64,000 nt of DNA from positions 10,905,077-10,969,076 of the forward strand of contig NC_072452.1 in assembly GCF_027596085.1 (NCBI RefSeq), given 5' to 3'. The stretch comes from Anoplopoma fimbria. Lineage: Eukaryota > Chordata > Actinopteri > Perciformes > Anoplopomatidae. How positions within the stretch are numbered: the first letter of the stretch is position 1; every line of letters starts with the position of its first letter. Below the pieces are notes generated by a model that made no database searches, was not told the DNA's origin, and worked only from the letters and a program-made list of their open reading frames with translations. This document shows positions 37,901-62,227 of this stretch, in pieces. Position numbers and translations under genes: made by a program.

Positions 37901-40289
37901 GGGTGAGGGGGTTAGGTCCCATCCTCGGCACTGACAGCTATACGTGGAAACACAGGATACTCCTCCTTAACTCCTTTCATATCTAACTAAAAATAATGGC
38001 TCAAATGTTGAAATAAACTGAAACAAATCTAAGTCGCAGTCTCACTCTTTGGCATCAGACAGCAGTATCACTTCCAACAACCAGAACAAAGTGAGTGAAT
38101 ATGAAAATTGATCCCTTCCTCATCGATTTGACCGAGAGAATTCCTATTTCAGGACCACGGACAGATCTCTGCACGCTCCAAGTCTCAGCTGCTTGATGCT
38201 CCATCCTCTCAGATAAATTGACATTAGAGTTTGCATTGATTAATATCTTGCAATTTTACAAAAGTATGTGTTTTGATGCTAAGGTCCTGAAGTCCATTTC
38301 CCCATAAAGTGCTTGTTCGTTGCAGTTTTCTCAGTAATGTTTGTGGGGGGAAGAAACATGAACCCCTTATTACTGAGTCATTATTTGTGGATTATAACAG
38401 GAGGACAAGGTTTTGGGGACTTTTGTGTTATTGCTTAGGTCCTGCTCAGTGAAATTGTCATAGAGCCGTCCTTACACTCTACAGTGAAGCCATTGGGCGG
38501 AAAATAAAGTTTGGAAGAAGTGAGATGCAGGGCCGAATTTAAGGCTTGACAATCCATGTCATCGTCTACATGCTGGTGTATATGGCTGCAAGCTAGATTT
38601 GTATATAAGCTATATAAATGATGTATGTGGACGTCTGAAAATATGCATTCAAAGATGTATGGTTACCTGAATCTGGGAGACTTGTGGGCCCTGTTTATTT
38701 TATATATGAAGTATAAGTCCCTCACGTCCAGCAGCTACATCACATGTACTATCACTGATCCGTGACTGTTTTTGTATCTCATGTTTGCTTTTCAGATTGT
38801 TTGTTGTTGTTGTTTTTTTGTGTGTGTGTTTTTAGAGGCCACGCTGTAATAAATCAGAGCCTTTTTATTGCTGCAGTGCTGAGAGAAGGCGTTGATGATG
38901 GGAGCGCACCCTTGACTCTGGTTTTGAGGAGGCAGCGGTCACGCTTTACCCTGTTAATTCAGAGTATATTGTGCTGGAGAGGGGTTGCTAAGCAGCCACA
39001 GGGGACTGAGTGGGATTCAAACAGGGGGGATTTAGAGCTACAGTGAGCACGCCACTGTTCTCTGTTTCTGTGATGTGAGGTTCCACTGCTTACATCATAC
39101 ATAATGTAGTAATGTTTTGAGGATTATGTGACCTTAACAGGGGAGTGTAGGGAATACTGTTTGCTATCATTAGATGCTGACAATATGGATTATTTTGAGG
39201 GGATTTATGTGCTCTGATGTTTTAATTAATTCATAGTCCCACACCAGAGTGTATCTCTGGTGTCAGATTTGTATAACAGAAGTGTATTCCCTGTCCCTTG
39301 CTTGGGGATGATTATCTTCCCATATATGCTATAAACCCTGTTTCTTATTCATCTCACTTATCCTCCCATTAGAGCCAATTTCCCAGCCTCCTGTCTTTAC
39401 TTTATTTCCTGTTCGTGGCTACTCCAGGATCAGATTGTATCTTTTGGAAGAGGGTTCAGCATGGGTAATGTAGGACTATATGGGTCCCAGCTGAGAGTGA
39501 AGTAAGAAAGTCTGTATGTGCTGTAACATTAAAAAGACAATTGTGGATTTTGCAAGCTCTTGCATTATAATCTGTAGTGTGCGGCATGGGTATTAAGACA
39601 TTTTGAGACAGGCAGGTTGTGTCGCATGTGACAAAAAAACACATCTGTTGAGTGAGAAATGGTTAAAAAAAAAATCGAAATCTCAACAAATGTACATGAT
39701 TTATGATGATATTTTTTTGATATCTTTACACTTCTGGTATCCAAACATTGTCACTGTGGTGTATAATGCAAACAAGCCAGTGGATTTGCTGAAAATATTC
39801 TGTGCACTTTTGTGCAGCCTTGGAAGCAACAACTAATACAGGCCCAAACCACTCTGCAGAGTTATTATCCCTTTGCATGCAGTAATACTCTATTTCCTCT
39901 TCTCCAGGCACTTTTCAACCACTCATATTTCCAGATGAAAGAGGCATAAGTATGAACTGGCATGTCTTGAGAAACAAAATGTATTACAGTTTTCCAGCCA
40001 AAATCTAAATGAAAGTAACAACTTAAAAACACAGTGCTGTCTGTTCTGTTTGAATAAATACATGATTTGCTTCATGGTATCTTTGAAAATGCACGTATCG
40101 ATTGTTTCCTTCCCAAAAGTAAAGTGATAGGTTTACCCATTACAACTTAATGAATAATAATCATCCAATAGTTGTTTTGTTGTTTCTCGATGCAGCAATT
40201 TCAGTGACATTGAGTGTCCTCTTGAGCCTCTGGAGACAGTATTAGTAGACCAACAAGTAAACTGTAGTCTCATAATATACATTTTACGA

Positions 40290-40755
40290 AGGACTACAAT
40301 GTCCTTTCCTTTCGGCGCAGGCTGAAAACTCACCTCTTCTAGAAGTACTACCCTGAGCCTTCCTCTTAGCACTTATTGTATTCGTATTAGTTTGTTGCAC
40401 TTATTGTATTCGTATTAGTTTGTTGCACTTATTGTATTCATATTAGTTTGTTTCTGCACTTATTGTATTCGTATTAGTTTGTTGCACTTATTGTATTCGT
40501 ATTAGTTTGTTGCACTTATTGTATTCATATTAGTTTGTTGCACTTATTGTTTGTTTCTTCACTTATTGTATTAGTTTGTTTCTGTACTTTTGCTCTGGTT
40601 TATGCTCTTAGATGCTTGTTTAAGAAAGGAGATGCACTTATGACTTCTGGTGACTAGTAGTTCTCTTGAATACCTATGTTGAATACACTTATTGTAAGTC
40701 GCTTTGGATAAAAGCGTCTGCTACATGACTGTAATGTAATGTAATGTAATGTCCT
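40290..40755 (+). repeat. Teleost retroposon-like 3' tail with internal minisatellite
   Basis: The plus-strand reading FRRRLKTHLF followed by a stop, and then 'gtcgctttggataaaagcgtctgct' ending in (TGTAA)n, are the recurrent landmarks of a dispersed teleost repeat end. The landmark order is intact, but the middle is replaced by a 28-bp tandem array. The exact family (LINE tail or SINE-like) is uncertain. Confidence 0.65.
40369..40590 (+). repeat. 28-bp minisatellite
   Basis: About six full and two partial copies of a unit starting GCACTTATTGTATTCGTATT and ending AGTTTGTT, with C/A variants (ttcgta or ttcata) and one 'tctgcac' junction variant. Confidence 0.95.
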
Positions 40756-41040
40756 TTCCTGATTGCTCTAACTGTCCTCTGCCTCAGATGTCTGCCTGTC
40801 CCTCTGTCAGCTCCATTCACAGCTACAGGGCAGTGAGGCCCCCACAGTGGGCAGCTTCATGAACAATAATTCAAAGAGGAGAGAAACTGTGACGTTTTGC
40901 TGATCACACCACTTGTTCACTGCTGATGCACCCTTTAGCCAGGATTGTCTCTGCACTTCAAACGCTGTCTTGGTTTGTGTGCATCTCTGTGTTATTTAAT
41001 TCCACTTTTTTTGGGGGTTATTTTTTTTTTTTTTAAATCC

Positions 41041-41620
41041 TCAAGAGTTTGCACACAACAAGCTGCAGCCCTCCCGCACGGGCAGCAGGCGGCGCTGCAC
41101 GTTGTAAACAGGCTCTCCGGGGTTGGCTCTCTCGGATCTCCATTTTGTATGTTTTTCTTGGAGGTGAGCGCCTACTTTCCTAATGGCTATAGCTGCGACT
41201 CTCCACAGCCGGGTCAGATCCACGCAGCTTGCATGACAACTCACATCTAGACCTACAGGACGGGAGCAGCAGCCCCTGAAGCACGCAGCTCTGCGTCCAC
41301 CATGTCACGCAGCGACACGCGAGACGGGTAACAGTGTCCGTGGACTGCCACTTTCCACCAAAACAATGTTGACAGACGACCTGTGGACGGATGCCATTGG
41401 ACGGTAAATATGAGCTCCTGCACGCGGGGCTGCAGACCGACACAGAACCGCACGCGCTCTCCGTTCTCGGGCGCGTGCACCGATGGGGCCCACGCGGGAC
41501 GGAAAGGCAGCCGTGACGGGCGACCGCATCCAGGCGTTTAGCTTTTGTTAGCCACGTTTTGCTACGTTAGCATGACAGCTTAGTTAGCATTGAGCTAACT
41601 GCTAGCAGGTCAACTTTGTG
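41041..41620 (+). promoter_or_regulatory. nr3c1: CpG-rich putative nr3c1 promoter and first exon
   Basis: CpG frequency rises sharply from about 41075 to 41540, just upstream of the plus-strand receptor gene, as expected for the TATA-less CpG promoters of NR3C1. Candidate exon-1 donors are GGAG|GTGAGC (41163/41164) and GGACG|GTAAAT (near 41403). A CTCF-like motif lies at 41082-41096. Vertebrate NR3C1 has several alternative untranslated first exons, so the choice needs transcript data. Confidence 0.55.
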
Positions 41621-41650
41621 GCTGTGTGAGTTTGCTTTACGGTCAGACAC

Positions 41651-41652
<2 letters not shown>

Positions 41653-41693
<41 letters not shown>
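41653..41693. repeat. (GT)n microsatellite in nr3c1 intron 1
   Basis: About 20 GT units between the putative first exon and exon 2. Confidence 0.95.
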
Positions 41694-41694
<1 letters not shown>

Positions 41695-41994
41695 TGACGG
41701 GGATGTGTGTGTGAAGGGAGGACGTCGCTCGTGTTGACATGTTGCTGCTGGGACATGCTAACGCAGCTAGCTCTCTTTAGCTTCGTTAGCATTCAAGGGC
41801 GCGCAGAGGGGGGGGCATGCTTGACAACTTTCTCTTATGTGGACTCCTGCTCATGCATGACCTGAAGCCATGTTGCATAATAATAATAATACAGTTTAGA
41901 GGTGAAGTGCATGTTTGATAATCACATTAAACTGTCTATCCTCTCCTCTCTTTCTCCATTAAAAACAACAACAACAACAACAACAACAAAACAG

Positions 41995-42032
41995 ATGGAC
42001 AGTGGTGGAGTGAAGAAGAGATGATCATCTGA
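41995..42032 (+). promoter_or_regulatory. nr3c1: Two overlapping upstream ORFs in the nr3c1 leader
   Basis: If exon 2 begins after the AG at 41993-41994, its first three bases are ATG. That uORF encodes MDSGGVKKR and stops at 42022-42024. A second, MII, starts at 42021 and stops at 42030-42032. Both end before the receptor ATG at 42097. Confidence 0.5.
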
Positions 42033-42096
42033 GCAAATTGGTCTACTGTGAAAGCCCCCAGAGGGAGGTCTGTTGATAGTGGCTCCTCACAGTGCC

Positions 42097-57064
<14,968 letters not shown>

Positions 57065-57302
57065 CTGAGCCCCGTAACAGACACAATGCCTTAAAATCTC
57101 ACCACATCACCTCACCAATCCCTCCCAACCCCCAACCCCCAACCCCCGAGGAGCGACGATGTAAGGAATGAGGATCTGAGGGAGTGAATGATGTTTGTGA
57201 GAGCGAGTATGCAACTTTGTGTTAATGGCTCCCAGGTGAGGAGGGAGAGCGCAGAGAGACTGGAGACGTTTGTGTAGAAACGAGACAGCGAGCACAGAGG
57301 TT

Positions 57303-57333
<31 letters not shown>

Positions 57334-60300
57334 GGTTGAGCAGTCTAAGATGTTGTATAACAAGTAGGAAATGTTTGTAAGATAGAAGATAATCACAGAG
57401 ATATAGGCTAACATCCATGTTGTCTCAGGTTTCTTACCTTCAAATCCAGAACAATATCTAAGATAGATAAACAAATATCTATGTACAGGTTCTGATAGTA
57501 TTTTCTACATTTTCAAATTGAAACAGTTTATACAATTTTTTCCAGGTCGGTGTTACCTGGGAAGGTAACCAAGCTTAATTAATATTACATGCTCTTAAGC
57601 AGGCGTTTAGACTGTGTGTTGCTCTTTTAGCTTTTATAGGAGGTTGTAACAAAATGTTTTATCAGTCATATGGGAGGGGAAAACCTCTTCTGTAAATCAA
57701 AACTTTTCCTTTCAATTATTAGTGGACGTGCTTCGTTAAAAAGGAAGATTTCTCACACAAGCTGACCTCTTACAGGTTTACACAAGTCTGTTATAAAAGG
57801 GAAAAGATATGTGCCTTTTTTGCTTCAAATCTCATTTTAGCCATTTCTTCCTTCCTGTTTTAAGTCGTGCTCTTTAAACCCAACATGGTCATATACCTTC
57901 ATTGTATGTTGATTGTACTTTTTATGTTACATGCAGTTGCAAGTTTTCCTCTTTTTTTTGTACAATGGCTGTGTTTAGCGGTAGAAGCTGCAGCTCGGCC
58001 CATCCGCGATGTGTAGAAATGATGAATATTCAAAACCTGCTTTCTTTCATGCGATATCCGCACACTCAACTCCTTAATTGCAATTAGAGCACTTTGTACC
58101 CTGCTAAAGGCTTTAAAGGACTGTGAAGAAAGACTGTTATGCTGAACCAGTCTTTTATTAAATGACTTTAGATGGAAGTCATAAACCTTTTATTATAGGA
58201 AATAGCTAGCTTTGCCCCACCTCCTCCCCCTCCCCCTCCTGTCCCAAATAGTCTAATAATGGAATGTGTTGAATACCTGCGTCTACCAATCAGAGAAGAG
58301 AGGGCTTATTTTGTTGTGTTTGCAAGATTATGTCATGTTTAATTCATCCGGAAGACTCATTTCTGTGTTTCTAACACTGCTCAAATTTGGTTGGAAAATA
58401 ACCGTCCTTCATTTTTAAAGTTCTTTTTACGATCTAGTTTGTTAAACTGACAAACATGCAGTCATGATTCTGCCACTGATGATCCTTTAATCAAAAGCAT
58501 ATTCATGTCACTACAAGCGTCTGACTTTAGATATTTAATTATTGAAAGTCTTTGCATTGTTGCTTTGCCATATTTGTTAAAGGAATTGTTTAACATTCTG
58601 GGAAATGCATTTATTCGCTTTCTAGCTGAGAATATTGATGCTACTCTGTTACGACTGAGCGGTTAATATGCAGCTGGAGTCAGCAGACTGTTAGTTCACC
58701 TTGGCATAAAGAAGGGAAATTAGGAAATTAGTAGCCTGACTGTCCAAAGGTAACAACATTTTGCTTACTAGTACCTCTAAAGCTCAGTAGTACACGTTAT
58801 ATCTGTTTTTTTTAATCTGTACAAAAACAACAATTCACGGTTTAAAGGGGTCTAATGTGCCGGACTCTTTTCCTGGAGTCACAGCTGGTTGCCTGGCAAC
58901 GGTTCAAGATAACAGTAATAATTAAAATGAGGAGTTAGTAAGCGGATTGTGTTCCCTTCAGGCTGAGCCAGGCTGCTGGTTTCCCCTGGTTTTCAGTCTT
59001 TATGCTAAGCTAAGCTAAGCTAACAGGCTCCTGGCTGTAGCTTCCTATTTAACGTACACTTACGTTTTCTCAACAAGAAAGTGAAACCACACGTTTTTCC
59101 AAAACGTCTTAACTATTCCTTTAAACTGAATGATTTGTATGATCGACAGTTTGTGTAAACAGCTTTTTGGATCAGGCGTTGGCAGATTCATTACCCTGTA
59201 AACCTCCCACAGCTGCTGATAACCTTTGACCCTTCCTGTTTAAGCCTTATGCTCTTTTATCACCCTGTAGGCACCTTGTCCAAATGTCTGTCTTTAGTGC
59301 ATTTACACGTTCATTTGTCTGTGTGTCTGTTAGGTAGTCGAGCCCCCATGTTTGAAGGCACTTAGCATCAGTTCACCTCATGGAGTCGTGTCACAGTGGA
59401 AGTGTAGCGTCACTGACTGGGGAGGCAGGCAAAATGGATCCTCTATTCTCTGGGAACTATTTCCGTGCCAAACTCCAGTTTTGTCTGTTTTCAGTGATGC
59501 TGAAAGTTGATCAGTGTTTTGCATAAGTAGAGGGAAACTAGTTCCAGTATTGAGGCTTATAAATTTGTCCAATTATCTGAGCTTCTGTCTGCTGGATTGA
59601 GGTCATTATTAATGAGTGATAACTGAGCTGTATTTGTAACACAAAGCACTCACAGATGTGTTGTGTAATCACACAGAATCATGTTAGTCTGTCAGTAGCC
59701 CTTTCTTTGTGTGTTGTGTGGGGGAAAGTGGGGGATTTTAAATTTGCTGCAACATTTTCATCGGTTGTCAGCTCAGTTTGTCATGATGCGTGCGTCTAAA
59801 GCACAATATAATCCAGGTTTTGAAATGAATGTTAACCTTAGAGGAAATCATTTAATTAAAAAGAAAATGCTTTTGACAGATGATGCCGTGCCAGTTTAAA
59901 ATAATTGGATAAATATGTCAAGTGAGCGACTACAAAGTACTCATTTAAATATGGAAATCTCACATTGTTTGGCTCTGGCTTAACCAATCCTCACTACAAA
60001 TATGAAAGCACTCATTATACATTTTGAACCGCTTCCCATGCTCAGGTTGTTGAAATTTAATGTCCGATTCACGCAGTGTGTGGTAGTCCATGTGAAGTCG
60101 TTTTATGTCCTGACTTTAAGAACCAAAAACGGTCAGTTTGGATTCCCAGAATGTGTCTGCTTCTGTGATTTATGGTGTATTATTTTGTCATAATTAGGAA
60201 AGTTGTAGTTATGCGCTGCCACTGTCGTCATTCATATACCTTTTATTTTTAATGTTAATTCAAAATAGTCAACCATCCTCATTAACTGCATAGGGGTTAC

Positions 60301-61210
60301 CCATGGGTTACTTTCACATTCAGTGTATCCAAATCTCTGCTGCTGTTCATTTAAACAGGTATATATATTTATATATACACATTTGCACACTTGCCTCTTC
60401 TCACTCAAAAATGTATCCTTGCTTACTTTCTTGTACATTTTTGAGGAGAACAACTGAATATGCAATAGAAACGACAGATTTATCTGTCACCATCACATAA
60501 CAAGATGTGGTAGCTTCCTTTTTTTTCAGTCTTTTTCCAGAATAAGCTATTTGCATAGAGGAGATTCACTTTTATCATTATCTCTGCAGGCCAGATTTTC
60601 AGGAAAAGATACACTTAGTCGGTAATCAGTCTCCACAGACTGCACACAACAAAGCTTATTTTATGTTTGACTACAAGGTGACCAAAGCAAGCACAGACAT
60701 ATTCAACATGTGTCAGTGTAAACTAAGTAGCTCCTGGAAGACAAATGTACAGTTCTTTGTTTTTGTTTTTTAAACAACTTTTTTTTACTCTAACGTGACG
60801 GCTTTGGTCAAATTGTGTAATACTGTGAATAGAATAGGAGTCAGTCTTTTTTCACACACGAACTGTTTGTGAAAGTAATCAACCAGCTTGAATCTAAAAA
60901 AAAAAAAGAGAAAAAAAAGATTTGCACTACCCAAATATTGTTTGAAAATCTATTTTGTATAAAGCATATGCAGACATTAACTTCTCAGAATTATCAAGGG
61001 CAGATCATGTTTCACTGGTATATGCTTTCTCAAAAAAAAAAAGAATATGTATATATAATCCATTGTAAAGAAAATGTGGTGTATGTGTCTCCAAATAATA
61101 GTTTTTCTATACCTAGCCCTCTGTATCATTTCTCCTCTGTAGTGTGATTCCTGTTGGTCTTTTCCTCCATTGATTAAAGGTCAAACTGTACGTCTTTGTG
61201 TGGTACTTCT
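57065..61210 (+). other. nr3c1: Probable nr3c1 3' UTR
   Basis: No coding signal follows the stop for over 4 kb. A candidate end is ATTAAA near 61173 followed by the GT-rich 'tctttgtgtggtacttct'; AATAAA near 61325 is an alternative. Long 3' UTRs are usual for NR3C1. The region contains a ~31-nt T run at about 57303-57333 and the foldback repeat at 58576-59125. The true extent requires transcript evidence. Confidence 0.5.
58576..59125. repeat. Percomorph foldback repeat with terminal inverted repeats
   Basis: It begins 'gttaaaggaattgtttaaca' and ends 'cttaactattcctttaaac'; the ends are imperfect reverse complements over about 55 bp. The interior phrases 'ctaagctaagctaagctaac', 'caggctcctggctgtagctt' and 'ggttgcctggcaacggttc' are from a very common percomorph repeat. 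It is probably a non-autonomous DNA element. It lies inside the probable nr3c1 3' UTR. Confidence 0.75.
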
Positions 61211-61329
61211 CCAAACAAGGAACTGTATGAATAAGGTTACCGTTATCGATGATACTGAACTATGGAAACGGTAAGCTTGTTGTGTGACACTTTTCATTAT
61301 CACAGCAAGCACTTGTTCATTGAAATAAA

Positions 61330-62013
61330 TGTGCTTTTCCATTCTGACACCTGGTTCATTGACTCCGAAGAAGATTTACTGAAAGTCGACCTTTATGTCC
61401 AATGTGTTAAAGCACATGTAAACATCTGGCGTCAGCAGCTCCATCCCCATCACTACTAGAGATGTGTACAAATTTGAGGTACTTTTACTTTAAGAGTATT
61501 TCCGTTTTATGCTACCTAACATTTCTACTCAACTACATCTCGGGTAAATGTTAGACTTTTTTTACACAACTTTTATCTGACAAATTTAGTTCATTTTAAG
61601 TTAAAGATCTTTTTATGTCAAACAGTTTATAACGTATGCATTGTTCTAGATAAAACTACCTCTATGTACAGAGGCTACAGTATAACATTTACTTGTAACA
61701 GTATCCGAGTACTCTTTCCTCGCTACTAAAATTACAATTGTAAGGCCCATCTATGATCACACGTCTGTTCTTATTGCCTCAGTTATGATGCATTAACAAA
61801 TGACTTAGTATCCAGTAAGTAACCCAAACAAACAAAAACAATGCATTATTACTACTGTTATAAAAGCTTATGCTTGAGGTCTGTAATGGTCAGTGATCAC
61901 ACTCCATACCATTGTCCCATGGAGGGTTGAGACCAGGAGTCGGGCACGCGCATCCAGCTGCCCTGTGATATCTCTGCGCTCGTCCACGAGCATGTGAACA
62001 CCTGACCACTGCA
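61330..62013. other. Short spacer between nr3c1 and fgf1
   Basis: AT-rich to about 61870, then GC-richer towards the fgf1 exon. No exon of ARHGAP26, which separates NR3C1 and FGF1 in human, is seen. Minus-strand open frames at 61868-62272 are antisense shadows of fgf1. Confidence 0.6.
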
Positions 62014-62032
62014 GGGGAAAAGTCCCCTGTTG

Positions 62033-62065
62033 ATGTCCCAGCTGTGTGTCCTCTGGGCGGCATGA
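62033..62065 (+). promoter_or_regulatory. fgf1: Upstream ORF overlapping the fgf1 start codon
   Basis: ATG at 62033 opens a ten-codon frame whose TGA (62063-62065) overlaps the fgf1 ATG (62062-62064) as ATGA. A possible acceptor, 'accactgcag', ends at 62013, so the uORF would lie in the same exon. Confidence 0.5.
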
Positions 62066-62227
62066 CGGATGAGGAGATGTCCGTACCAGAGGGGCAGACG
62101 GGGGACCGCGGCCCGCTGTGGGACTCGAGGCGGCTGACCCGTCTGTACTGCATGAACGGCGGACATCACCTCCAGATCCTCCCCGATGGGACGGTGCAGG
62201 GCCGGAGGGAGGACGGGGACGCTCACA
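62062..62227 (+). CDS. fgf1: fgf1, acidic fibroblast growth factor, first coding exon (partial gene)
   Basis: FGF1 is a heparin-binding growth factor that activates all FGF receptors and leaves cells without a classical signal peptide; none is visible here. The exon encodes MTDEEMSVPEGQ..., then RLTRLYCMNGGHHLQILPDG and TVQGRREDGDAH. It aligns with human LLYCSNGGHFLRILPDGTVD up to the same splice position after the His codon. The exon is 55 codons plus one base (human: 56 plus one), with donor CACA|GTAAGG at 62228. The remaining two coding exons are not visible before 64000. The NYKKPK basic motif before the core in human reads DSRRLTR here. A GTG 18 nt upstream is in frame but less likely as start. 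Paralog a or b is not resolved. Confidence 0.93.

Larger units (their letters stand above)
37901..41040. other. Intergenic, kctd16 to nr3c1
   Basis: Divergent intergenic spacer between the minus-strand kctd16 start and the plus-strand nr3c1 promoter. It contains the retroposon tail and the 28-bp tandem repeat listed separately, and a 9-bp perfect hairpin at 39241-39263. No coding exon is recognised; YIPF5 was not seen. Confidence 0.6.
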
